NCBI GenBank assembly: GCA_030765045.1
Contig: CM060969.1
Coordinates: 46,424,216-46,488,215 of the forward strand
Source of the DNA: Tenodera sinensis
Lineage: Eukaryota; Arthropoda; Insecta; Mantodea; Mantidae
Direction: 5' to 3'
DNA length: 64,000 bases
The notes beneath the pieces are model-generated. The model saw only the letters and a list, made by a program, of their open reading frames with translations. It was not told the DNA's origin and made no database searches. The stretch's first letter is position 1. Every line of letters begins with the position of its first letter. Below, piece after piece: positions 46,939-60,177 of the stretch. The position numbers and the translations under genes were made by a program.

Positions 46939-47235
46939 GTGAATATTGCGTCATTATTAGCTACTTTTGTGCTAAATATTGTGGATAGCTATAAAGGTGA
47001 TTTTCCAAGAAAGAATATGAGAAGTGGTGTTCGAGGTACTACGAAACATTCAACTGCTTTCATGGCAACAGTAATAGGCACTGAAGATATAACGGACTTC
47101 AAAACCTGGTGGCAAAAGTATATTTCAAGAAGACAACCAAAGCTACTGTTCATCCTAGTAGCTCTCAATGTGAGCCCGGGCTCATCCTTTCAAAGTAAAA
47201 ACATAAGCATATGGGCCAGCTGTTATCCCAAATAA
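46939..47235 (+). CDS. Unidentified protein-like frame, probably transposon-derived
   Basis: 98 codons. The middle part (about residues 20-68, including RGTTKHSTAFMATVIG and ITDFKTWWQKYISRR) has balanced composition, aromatic residues and no low complexity, unlike the noise frames around it. I have a faint impression of similar sequences recurring in insect repeats but cannot name a family, and I do not assign a function. No splice sites, start context or neighbouring exon were established, and the frame ends in AT-rich sequence. Confidence 0.35.
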   Translation: MNIASLLATFVLNIVDSYKGDFPRKNMRSGVRGTTKHSTAFMATVIGTEDITDFKTWWQKYISRRQPKLLFILVALNVSPGSSFQSKNISIWASCYPK

Positions 47236-47383
47236 GAAAACAGTTGATGTTGGAAAAATATTACAATACATTTTAAATGAACATATGCACTTCTGTTATA
47301 AAAATTCGACATGGCCAAAAACTGACATTGAACTGATGGTGATGTGTAGAAGCTATTGCTAAGTGTGTTTTGTAATGTCAGAA

Positions 47384-47684
47384 TATCATTATCATCATCA
47401 CCATCACCATCACCATCATTATCATTATCATCATTATCATTATCACCATCATTATCATTATCACCATCATTATCATTATCACCATCATTATCATTATCAC
47501 CATCATTATCATTATCATTATCACCATCATTATCATTATCATTATCACCATCATTATCATTATCATTATCACCATCATTATCATTATCATTATCATTATC
47601 ATTATCATTATCATTATCATTATCACCATCACCATCACCATCACCATCACCATCATTATCATTATCATTATCATTATCATTATC

Positions 47685-47744
<60 letters not shown>
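47384..47744. repeat. Compound (CATTAT/CACCAT)n microsatellite with higher-order units
   Basis: Runs of CATTAT and CACCAT hexamers are arranged in 18-bp units (one CACCAT, two CATTAT), then 24-bp units (one CACCAT, three CATTAT), and finally pure CATTAT and ATT. All frames across it (His-Tyr, Leu-Ser, Ile-Met repeats) are artefacts. Confidence 0.95.
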
Positions 47745-48000
47745 TTATTTTATTTTATTTATGCCAACAAGCTTACTGCTAGTGTTTTTAAACACACAAG
47801 CCGTGTAATTTATTTTTATTTATGATTTTAATATTATTATTTATACTATATTGCACATTTTGTAGTTTAAATATAATTTCATTTTATTTACTTACTTATT
47901 TACTCACTCACTCACTTATTTATTTTTTTTAAGGGAGTTTAATTCCAACTTTATTTTTAATTTTTAGATGTGAGCAATAATTAAGAGGTAGAATCAGCAG

Positions 48001-48125
48001 CTGAAAAATTCAATGCCAATCTCACATCACAGATAAATACCCCAAGGGCGACTTACAATTGTAAGTACATAAACCCGGGACATAAAGTACTTACAAATTG
48101 TAAGTCACCCTTGGGGTATTTATCT
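48001..48125. repeat. Near-perfect 38-bp inverted repeat (long hairpin)
   Basis: The arms 48031-48068 and 48087-48125 are complementary except for one inserted base and one mismatch, with an 18-base spacer. The inner part, acttacaattgtaagt, is itself palindromic. Weaker complementarity continues outside the arms. Confidence 0.88.
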
Positions 48126-48200
48126 CCGATGTTGGATTCCCTTGTGGTCTAACCGGGAAAAAGTACACATCGGCTGGGGAATTTGATGTCGCACTGGCAA

Positions 48201-48302
48201 GTTGGCCATGGTAACTTAGTGGTTAAAGCAGCCGCTCGATAAGCGGAAGATCAGTGGTTCAAATCCCGGCTATGTCATTGAATTTTTCAGTCCTGATTCC
48301 AC
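48201..48302 (+). mobile_element. SINE (type F)
   Basis: 'ccatggtaacttagtggttaaagcagcc' (box A), 'gtggttcaaatcccgg' (box B) and 'cattgaatttttcagtcctgattcc' (body). The body block 'cattgaatttttcag' also occurs inverted at 48001-48015, beyond the hairpin, suggesting two opposed SINE copies. Confidence 0.7.
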
Positions 48303-48499
48303 ATTTTATGTATTATAATATGTTAACTAACATCATGAGAGACTATTATCAGAATATTTTGTTTCATAAGTCTTCATGTACATAAATAAAGTTCAAATCA
48401 TTCTTAAACATCACATATACTGTCTAATTTTATAAGGGAAATAAGTTCTGAATATAAGAAGTGTCCTCTAAATCAATGAAATGCAAAATTAAGGTCACT

Positions 48500-48699
48500 G
48501 TGTAGACCAGGGGTGTCAAACAGCACTCACCAGGCGTGAAAAATTTTCCCCTATTTTCCCTCCCTCCGTGATGACCAAATCGGAAAACGGGAAAAACAAA
48601 GCGAAAACCGGTTCTACGAGCGCGTGCTACTGGAGTTAAGGAGGGGTAGACCCCTCTCTTCACACCCTGGGAGTGAGGTTTGACATGCCTGGTGTAGAC
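48500..48699. mobile_element. hAT-type MITE, 184 bp, with 8-bp target duplication
   Basis: gtgtagac at 48500-48507 and 48692-48699 flanks an element that begins caggggtgtcaaac and ends gtttgacatgcctg. The terminal inverted repeats extend, with mismatches, over about 33 bp. The 8-bp duplication and CAGGGGTGTCAAAC-type ends are hallmarks of hAT transposons. The open frame across it (48430-48702, minus) is not a gene. Confidence 0.92.
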
Positions 48700-49947
48700 C
48701 AAACAATCAGTGATGTATAGATCTGCTATCTATAGATAAATTTCCAAGACGCCAGCTTTGGATCCTATTAAGTTTTTGTTTTCCAAAATCTATGGCAGTT
48801 GGAATTGCTTCCCTTTTCAAATCACCTATTCAGATTACTTCATGCTTCTATAACTAAAATCACAATTATACTAAAAATGAACTACTGATCTTATAAATGT
48901 CTTGGAGTTCTGCTTATTTAGAAAATGAAAACAAAACTTAGTTTGTAACTTTATAATGTACGTTAGAAATAATTACAAAATGAGTAGAACATTGAAGTCA
49001 CTTTCATCATTCCAGACTTAACGTTGATCTCTAGGAAATGAAACGTTAATGAGTGAACAGAAGCACAAGCATGTATATATATGCATCCTACTTTACATCC
49101 TCCATTAAAGCGACACGTATACACGGGAGGGCCCATAACGCTGCCCTTCTGTACTTCAGAAAGTAGGAACAACGTTCATCTTTTCCTGGAAGACGCTCTT
49201 TAAAGGTTCCATTAGCAGCCTCCGCTGTAGCTATAATTAAATAACAGCACACGAGGTGCGCACAAAATTGTTAATGTACTTTGTTTTTCCTAGAAATGGC
49301 GTAAACCCCTAGCAGTTTATTAAAGGGAAGATGCTACCATCCTATGTTTGCCTATTTTATGATATGGAAGTAATAAGGCTAATTTCATGACTTCGTAAAA
49401 ACATTTTACATACATGGATATGTTTGTGTTTTTGTGTCAAATGCGTTAAAATGCCATAAAAGTGTGAAGTGAGAGAATAGAGTGTGCTTAGCGAAACTTG
49501 AACTAAAAGGGCAAACGAGTAATTAATAATCGACTTAATCAACAAGAGGCTTATGCCACGGTTACGTACTTGACATACTGACGGAGAATTTACTTGTAAA
49601 AGACGCCATGATAGATACAGCATCCTTTATGACAACGTTTCTCTTTTTAGGTATCTCTAGCACAGACTATACCTATGTTCACACTGTTGCGTTGAACATT
49701 TTTTATACTTCCTCTCGCTCGGTGCCACTTCTCCATCGCCTTCACTGATTTTGATGAAATGTGGCGTTTTGAAATCCGACAGTAAAATTCAGTAAAATGT
49801 TTTATAGCAGAGAATCTTGTGTGTACTGTTAGGCACGTTATAGGATAGGAATTATAGTGTAACAGCTCACGTACACAAACAATAGCACAAAATTTGGTGT
49901 TCATTCTTAAATTTGCATATAATCAAGCATTGCCTAAATAGCGAAAC
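48700..49947. other. Stretch without recognised genes
   Basis: No motif was identified in the small frames at 48963-49172, 49357-49623 and 49647-49904. Confidence 0.3.
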
Positions 49948-50157
49948 TTACCAGAAATAATAATTACTTCTCGGGTGATCAGCCGCATAAAATTAATAAA
50001 ATTGAGCTTTCGACCATTCAATTCTCCGTGGTCTTCATCATGGGGAATCACATGGTTGAAACCTCGAATTTTATAAATTTGACGCTGCTGATCACCGAAA
50101 AGCAATTATTGTAACATTCGTCGCGAAAGTTTTAATTCTTAGATTACCAGAAATAAT
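49948..50157. mobile_element. Small inverted-repeat element with 14-bp flanking direct repeats
   Basis: ttaccagaaataat at 49948-49961 and 50144-50157 brackets 182 bp. Inside, two arms of about 60 bp (about 49962-50018 and about 50052-50113) are roughly 75% complementary. The minus strand of the centre reads tgatgaagacca ... tggtcgaaag, reminiscent of a hammerhead ribozyme core. The superfamily is unknown. Confidence 0.6.
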
Positions 50158-51820
50158 TAGGTATGGATTATTTTTCAGAGGGTTGAATAATGAAAATTAA
50201 TGTTGCGGGGAAGGAAGTTAAGGAACCATAGAACCCATTTTCTAGCTCAGAGCTAAGTAGATACATAGTATTTATATGTATAGTAAGTTTCATTATAGTT
50301 GGTTAGGCCTCTTTTGCTTGTAATGTCTGTCTGTCTCTCTCTCACACACAGAGAGTTCCACTACTATTGACCTCGTCTATGAACTGCATTCGCCATGACG
50401 CCTTGAGTGCAACCAGTACACTCAACTCTCAATAATTATCTGTGTTTGCATCCTATCAGCAAAAGAAGGTTAGAGTCGAGCTTGGTGGCATTCCGCCTGT
50501 GTGCAGACAAAGCTTTTCACGCCATTGCCTATCCTCAGCCTGCATGCAGGTGATTGTGCTATGTGCATTGCAATTTCACCTGAGATTAAAGCATTTTAAG
50601 AAGACCTTTTCTTCTTCTACCTCTCTCTCTCTCTCTTAGTGTGTGTGTGTAAGTGGGTGCGTGCGCGCGCTTGTCTGTTGCATATACGTGTAGACATGTC
50701 AAGCTGCAGTATATTTTCAGACACATTTTTTTACAAAAATTAACATTTTAGTACCAATCGACCTGGAACTTATGACATCGGAAACTTTCTTAACTGCATA
50801 TATACTTCTTTGCGCACTCTCAAAGAGTTTATGATTCTAATTGATTGTAAAATTTATAAGTGTTTATGCAACAAAAGTTGGTGGTATTGCTTGTTTTATT
50901 TGTGGAAATTAATGAAAAAGGAACGTCTGAAGTGAAATGGAGAGGGTTGAGAATTGTTCTCTGTCTTTTATACTGCCAAACCATAAGTGGACATTTTAAA
51001 CATTTATTTAAAGACCTATTTGCATTTGTAACTTAATTATTTTAATGATAGTGATGTTATTGTTTGCTTATATATACTACAGCATTCGATAACTAAGGGA
51101 TACACTGCTATAAGATCACAAAAATTTAATTAGGTTACTTTTGACATTATGAGTTTCATTTATCGTCTCCTCTCAGATCAACATTATGTTGCCAAATCCA
51201 TTTATGTATATATTTCCCACTGATTGATCTAGAGCTCTTTGTGTGTCAACTTCTGGTTGAAGTCAAATGCCTGCAGGGGTTATTTGGTCTTCAGAATAAG
51301 CCATAATATGAAGGGTTCATGTCTGGTGAATTTTTGTAGAGTTCAAGTACTTCCTAATTCAACCTTCTCAACAAACTCACTGTTGCGGCTACATGGCAGT
51401 GATCATTATCGTGTAACACAGCGCTCTGAGGTCGTTTATGACGCCATGTTGGGCGCAAATGATGCTCCAAGTAACGAGAGTAGTAGAATCCATTTACTCT
51501 TATGCCATGAGGTACAGTATGTCCAAAGATTATGCCCTCAAGAACATAACACAGCACTCAAAGGATCCTGCAGTGCTCACCTGAATTTTGGGCTTGATGA
51601 ATTTGCATGTCGCCATTCCCTTTATTGTTGTTTCAGTTCGGGTGTTAAGGAAATATTTTCCCGGGAAGAATAACTATAGAGTAGGGAAATAGAGGATAAT
51701 ATCACAGTATAGATGTAAAGCAAATAAGACATTATAGGAATAAAAACAAATTAGAGACAGATAATGAAAAGGGAACTTACATAATACATTTTGCTAATAT
51801 AAGAAAAAAATGCCAAGTAC
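50158..51820. other. Stretch without recognised genes
   Basis: Short TC and GT microsatellites lie near 50330 and 50620-50660. The 144-codon frame 51239-51673 (+) has no recognisable domain and an antisense frame of similar quality, so it is not called. Confidence 0.3.
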
Positions 51821-51824
51821 TGTA

Positions 51825-54132
<2,308 letters not shown>

Positions 54133-54160
54133 ACAAACTTTTACATAAATTGAAAGAAAC

Positions 54161-54481
54161 GTGCAAAAATATAGAAGCACTGTGAAAGATAAGGAAATGA
54201 GAAACTCGCTGCCAGAAAAAGAGTTGAACTGCGAGCAGGTCATTAAGTGTAGCTGCAGAAAAAGCAGAGAGAAAGCCAGCTATGACAAAGAAACAATAGG
54301 GGAAAAACCAAATCGCTCAAGCACACAGAACCTAATCAGGCGTAAATATCGTACTAATAAGAACGCTAGATACACTTTAAAAATGATTTTAACCAATAAG
54401 CGCAGAGAAAAGTTTATTGAAGCCAATTACAGAGTTCAAATATTGTGTGACCAGAGGAAAGGCAAGTCGAATAGAAAATGA
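54161..54481 (+). CDS. Unidentified Lys/Arg-rich open frame (weak)
   Basis: 106 codons from ATG to TGA, very rich in Lys, Arg, Glu and Asn. It resembles no family I know. The composition could reflect decayed coding sequence or purine-rich DNA, and there is no promoter, splice or neighbour evidence. Confidence 0.15.
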   Translation: MQKYRSTVKDKEMRNSLPEKELNCEQVIKCSCRKSREKASYDKETIGEKPNRSSTQNLIRRKYRTNKNARYTLKMILTNKRREKFIEANYRVQILCDQRKGKSNRK

Positions 54482-56021
54482 GCGGAAACTCTCTAGAATA
54501 GGAGCTCAGTTTCATACAGGGATTAACCTCGTCAGTTCGTGTCGTAATTATGAGAGGATGCCAAACCGCTCAGCGCCTTAGATATCGGCGTTCAAATTCC
54601 ACATATTTGGGAACAGTATTAGAAAAAGGAAGTGGCAAGAACACGTGTAATTAGATAGTAGGATTGTGTAAGTCTTGAGTGTTGGAAATTAGGAAGGTTA
54701 AATACTTTTTACCTGTGTGGATTTTCACATAAACGGATCAGTGAACTGAAAAATGGTCTTAACATTTATCTCCTTTCCACACACCCCTGAGATAAATATG
54801 TCATTCCATGAATATTACTTATCCTCAACCAGACTGAACATCCAAAACCTCGAAACATTACCCTACAGCGTCCCACTTCAAAATGGTACCCAACGTATTC
54901 TGAATCCACAACCAAGTTTCCAAAAAAATTCGCACATCAATGTTTTCCTACCAGAAGTCTACACCACAGTGAGCAACCATCGAAGTCGTGACCGTCTCAT
55001 AAGGATAGAGCAGTTCGTAGCATCACAGATCGTCTGGAGATAAACAGCAGCAGTGATGAGTGAGTACTCCACCTAATACACATAGTGTTTCAAGAGTGGT
55101 GCGCTCCAAACTTCAGGAGACAGTGTATCTGCTAAGAAGTGCCAAAACCCTATTATACACCATGGCTGACGCTCATCCGGAGGAGCGACCACTTGCCATT
55201 TCGGGTCAGCAGTAGCGAACACCAGAGACTCCAAAATATCCACAATGTTACAGCACATGCTCCACCAATTTCAAAATCTGGAATCATAGTTAACTTCACA
55301 AGAGGAAACCCTAACCATTAGAATGAGTAAGTCTAAATCTCAACTTCAATTGTAGTTAAGTTTAGAGGTGGGACACTTAGAAGCACGAATGGCATCTCAG
55401 GACACTGGTGTGCAACAGATAGCAGCACAAAGGGAAGTATTAGATTCACAGATAGCAGCAAAACTATCCCAATAATTACAGGAAATATCAACACAGCACA
55501 CAGGTAGGCACAAACCATTGATGCGCTCAGTTTAGGTCAGACCTTCCTAAGATCAGAAGTGTTAAACATTCACACATGCACGATGCATGTCAGGAAATTG
55601 AGTAACTCAGCTGTCTGCTAAAACGGTCATTAAAAAGCAAATGCTGTGAGTTTCGCACGGCATGCGAGGCAATTTAAAATAACAATAACCAAGAATTCAC
55701 TGCACTCAGACAATTATTAGAAAAAATGTCATCACAAGTCGCCGGAGCTCATAGTGCAAATTGAAATAAACACTCGGGAGTTGGCACAAATAAAAGCAAC
55801 ATTAGCACAGGGTAAGCACCATCAGTACGTTAACACATGGCACCTCGTGAGGCAGGTCATGCAGAAAGCACACACAGCAGCTGCTTCTTGCAATATTCAA
55901 GTGTAACTCAGGAGATCATCATCAGGTAGTAAATTATGTGATTGGTTTGTGAAAGAAGAGAAAAAAACAACTAACACACCGAAGTGGATGCAATTTTTAA
56001 AGTAGCATTTATCAAAATAAC
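54482..56021. other. Stretch with possible decayed gag-like coding traces
   Basis: The plus strand near 55380-55480 reads MASQDTGVQQIAAQREVL then DSQIAAKL, and near 55755-55815 EINTRELAQIKATLAQ. These are heptad-like, Gln-rich pieces that could come from the coiled-coil part of an LTR-retrotransposon gag. Nothing firmer was found. Confidence 0.25.
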
Positions 56022-56022
56022 A

Positions 56023-56400
56023 GGAGAACAAGAAACTTGTGAGCCGGCTGCGCGGTGTTTTGCTTGTTCGCGTCCTCGGCGTTTGTTGCAGTCTGTCACT
56101 ATCATAGAAAGGCGCAGATGAAACCGTACATTTTTAAAACTACTTCTAAATGCTTTGCTTACCAACTTGTGAAACGGGATGGCTAGTTTCCTAAAGAGGT
56201 GCCAAAATGTATGGACAACGACGGTGGCCAGTTTCAATATCTGCTTTAATAAAGTTTGTAAGTAAGGCCTTTAAAAGTAGTTTTTAAAATGTTGTATGGC
56301 TTCATCCACGCCTTTCTATGATAGCGGCAGAGGGCAACGAGCGCCGAGGATGCGGACAGACAAAACACCGCGCAGCCGGTTCGTAAGTCTTTTGTTCTCC
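56023..56400. mobile_element. Foldback element with arms of about 147 bp
   Basis: The left arm (about 56023-56168) and right arm (about 56253-56400) are inverted copies over nearly their whole length, sharing 'ccggctgcgcggtgttttg', 'cctcggcg', 'ctatcatagaaaggcg' and 'aaaactactt'. The unpaired centre is about 84 bp. It is GC-rich against an AT-rich flank. Outer ends read (c/g)ggagaacaa. No clear target duplication was found, and the right flank 'cagggtgttcgggacgtg' (read on minus) may belong to the element. The frame 55971-56237 inside it is not a gene. Confidence 0.85.
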
Positions 56401-56648
56401 CGGATCTGCACGTCCCGAACACCCTGTGTATTCACATGCTTTGATCACCTTAATAGGTAGTAGCTTTAAACCGTAGGATGCTCCTATTTATTTGTTGATA
56501 GGAGCTTACATGAATTCCAAACACTGCATTAGCTCTGTCCCATAACATGCTCGTATTTAATTCATACAATCATGGAAATATAAACTTGACCAATCCTTCT
56601 GAATGTTAAGATAAGTGATCATATTAAATAATGAACTAGTTTTATCGC

Positions 56649-56693
56649 ACAGTAACCTAGTTCACGACAGTAACCTAGTTCACGACAGTAACC
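56649..56693. repeat. 18-bp tandem repeat, 2.5 copies
   Basis: The unit acagtaacctagttcacg is repeated without mismatch, ending in acagtaacc. Confidence 0.95.
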
Positions 56694-59118
56694 AATAAGA
56701 GATAACTTCTGCACAGTTAAAGAGATACGAGGGAAGGTTATATGAAATAGAGTTTAGAACGTCTATTTGTGCGCAAATCGCTATGTAATGGGGCTTCTAT
56801 GCTGTTTATTTGTATGTATGCTACATGGTTCACATACACTCTATTACATAAGAATAGTCGCAGTAGTTATTTTATTTTTAATGGTAAAAATTGCCTTTGT
56901 AGGTTATGCTTTACCTTGAGGTAGTGAGAGGTCAATAGTATATTATGCAATGATAGCACAATGGCAGTAATTAAGATGCGAGTATACTCGTATTTTATGA
57001 CACGAGCGGTAGCGAGTATTTGTACTAGAGTCTTAATTGCAATTATACTCAAGTTTCATACGACTATTTGTGTTCGACCATGAGTTAACACATTTATAAC
57101 ATATACGAGAATCGATCATTACCGCGCCTTCAACTGCGAAATTACTGATTTTGTGTTACTTTGCCCTTCACACAGTGACACAGATGTAGACTTTCAAAAA
57201 GAGAAGACAAATTAAATTCATTAACACTAATTATTACATAAACAGAGTAGCTTTATTTCACGTACGGGAATCGATAGTTTCGCTTTTAGCTGTGTGAGAA
57301 TGTGCGCAGAGGACAAAGTATTGGTTGCTAAATGTGGAGCTATTGATTGGCAGTTAGCAGTGTCTTTATGAACGGGAGCAGCTTTGATTGGTGGATAGCA
57401 GTATGTTTGTGATTAGCGGTTACAATGAGGTCCATTACAGTGCCCTATAAGCGCGACATTATAACATGGTCGAGCAGAAATAAAACAATGTTTGTTCTAA
57501 TTTTCAGTGGTTACTTGTTTAAAAATATTTTGTGCAGTTCATGAGCACATTTACATATGTTCTGTTTTCTCGCAACAATTATTTATGTACAACGTTTTGG
57601 TGCTACTCTGTTATAGATTATAACTATAATGTATAACTCAAACATTTCCCATAAAAGGTACGGATATATTAGGGGTGCACATTCTTACTTGAACATTTAC
57701 GAACAAGTTTTTTTTTGAAATGTATATCACAAGTAACACACTAAATTATTGTGTACAAACTTTCATTACATTATCTCCAGCTATTTTTAAGTTATTGTTA
57801 AATTGTTTTAATGGTAAACAAAAATTATTCTTTTTAGAGAACATTAAAATGTTTATAATGTACATACATATTCTAAGTAACAAATATTTAAGAAGAAATG
57901 TTCGAAGCAGATTTTTACTTACTTATTTTCTGAGAAACAGATTACAAATTAAATATAATGTTATGGTAAACAACATTTTTCATTAATTTCAGTGTGCTCT
58001 TGTTCATATCAGGAGCATTTAAAATGCTCGTACAAAATTACTCCTAATCAGTAATAAATACCAATAAACCTAGTTGATTCATTCTTAAGAATAGATCTAT
58101 AAATTAAAATGGACCTTTTCGTTCACTTTTCGCCTAACTGTACTCAAAGAAATCCTTTAAGGTTGATATAAAATTTAAGTTCGTGCTTCAATTTAGGTTT
58201 CTAACTGCGAAAGACGGAATGAAACAGAAAGATACGTAGCAAAACATTTTAATTACTGTTTCTGAGTGGCCCACTCTCAATTATTCAACTAACTTCCAAG
58301 CGTCCAACGCAGTTATATATCTCATCATTAATTCTTTTATTTGAAACAGATCCCAGTTTCAAGAATAATTAATTAAAATTCAAGAAAAGCCTCGCATATA
58401 TTAAAAAATAGTTAAGTATTGCTTTGTTAACGCTGGTTTTCACGTAACCAATGACGTTTATTATGTTACAGATTTATTGTTGCTCCTCACACAACGGTCA
58501 TCCACTGTTTTTGTCGCCGACAGCGAAGAGAGATGTAGAAAAGAAGAGGGCAGCAAACGGAGGGAACGAGAAACGGACAGGCAAAAACAGGCAGCACCAA
58601 TTACCGCACAGCAAAAAAACCTAAAAGGAAAGATTCTTGGCAATGTGGAAGGACCTCCAAATATATCGTGAGAACTGGGTGAGAGTTGACGGTTTCACTA
58701 GGCCCTTGCTATGAGATTTAAAGAAGATGAAAAAGTGTATATAAAACTTTCAAATTTGATATTTTAAAAGACAGTGTAAAGAAAGCGACTAGTTCTAAAA
58801 ATTATTATTAAAGATACAAATAAAGCCTGTTATCTGTTAATAGAGAAATCGGATTTTGCTAACCACTTCTTTTCATATTGAACAAAATATATTAAAAAGT
58901 GAATTCATAGACATAGACTCCTAACTTTAATGTGGAGGTCCAATTTCTTTAGTTCACTCTAATAGGAAATTTTAATTTAGTTCCTCATATGTCATCGTTT
59001 CCCAAACGTTTCTTAACGAAATTTTTGCGTGATGTTACATGGAAATAAGCTGCAAATCTTTTAATATACATAGGGTATAAAAGTTGAGATTTTAATCGTG
59101 TTGTATTTCACGAACGTT
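56694..59118. other. AT-rich stretch, nothing firm
   Basis: Imperfect inverted sequence at about 56966-57050 ('aattaagatgcgagtatactcg' against 'gcgagtatttgtactagagtcttaatt') may be a small MITE. The frames around 57720-57986 and 58461-58671 have no motif and overlap on both strands in the latter case. Confidence 0.3.
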
Positions 59119-59119
59119 T

Positions 59120-59692
59120 TGGTTTTCCGAAACTAACACAAATAACAAGGGATATTTCCGAAATGGTTCACTCTACAAAAAAAATATTTAGACATGAATT
59201 GTGTATTTTAGCAACATCTATATATTTTGTATAATAAGATTTTGTCTATTTCATACGATTTACCAGTTATGCACAAGTCATCCAGAGTAAATACGACTAC
59301 AGGGGCTATAGCCAGAAAATTCAAGATATATATTTTATTTGTCTTAAAAATATCTCAAACATATGGCATTTTAATCAAAATTGTTAAGCCATTTTCAAGA
59401 AATCAAAATTTTCGAAAAATTTTCCATTTAAAGGGTAGTTTAGGGTGGAGCAATTTTCTTCAAAATCTTCGTGTCACATCCTTGAAAGGCAAAACTTAAA
59501 TACCAACTTTGGTTTTTAACTGACTTTTCGTTTTTGAGTTATGCTGTCCATAGACTGACATACACACATTTTTCTAAAAATGATTTTTTGGATTCAAGGG
59601 GTCTCAAAACATATATTTCCGGTGAAATCTCGACATCGAATTTTTGGGCTGAATACAATACTTCCTCTGCTTACCAGCAGAGAAAGTAAAAA
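59120..59692 (+). mobile_element. HP-family element, end A missing, perfect hairpin
   Basis: Runs from 'acaaataacaagggatatttccg' to the cleanest hairpin of the family, cttcctctgct, tacc, agcagagaaag (59661-59687). The seed is very short ('gacatacacacattt', about 59558). It is immediately followed by another family piece in the opposite orientation. Confidence 0.85.
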
Positions 59693-60177
59693 ACGAGAAG
59701 TCTGTCAAAAAGCTAAACTTGGTACTTTAGGTTCAGCATACACAAGATTATCAAGAAAATTCCCCATTCCAGTCTACCCTTTACGTGGAACTTTTTTTAC
59801 AAAAAATTCGATTTTCTCAAAAAATGGGCACTAACGATTCCAATTAATAATAGATTATGTTGAGTATTTTCATGACAAATTTCTTTAAATTTTCTTGTAA
59901 TAGCATCTGAAGTCTTCATTTTGGGTGTCTTTTGCATAACTGTTAAACAGTAAAAAATAAGCAATATATATCTTATTACACAAAAACTAGATTTCGAATT
60001 CCTGCCGTTTCCTCATGTTCATGTATATTCAAGAAAATTAATAAGTAATTTCTGGAAAGGTTTATTTCGATTAATATGAAGTAGTTAGAAGAAGTGTTGG
60101 CAAGTATAATTTGTACAAGAGTAGAGAGAAAGCCATACGAGTCCAATGCATGCAATTTTTTTTTTTTTTTTTTTTTT
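59693..60177 (-). mobile_element. HP-family element, hairpin end missing
   Basis: Begins at the 'aacgagaagtctgtcaaaaagc' block (inside the seed) and continues to end A, 'gtacaagagtagagagaaagcc', at 60116-60137, followed by a T run of about 22. Confidence 0.74.

Noticed and set aside
47356..47808. His-Tyr, Ser-Leu and Ile-Met repeat proteins
   Set aside because: Translations of the CATTAT/CACCAT microsatellite.
51239..51673. 144-codon open frame
   Set aside because: No recognisable domain, an overlapping antisense frame of similar quality, and no promoter or splice support.
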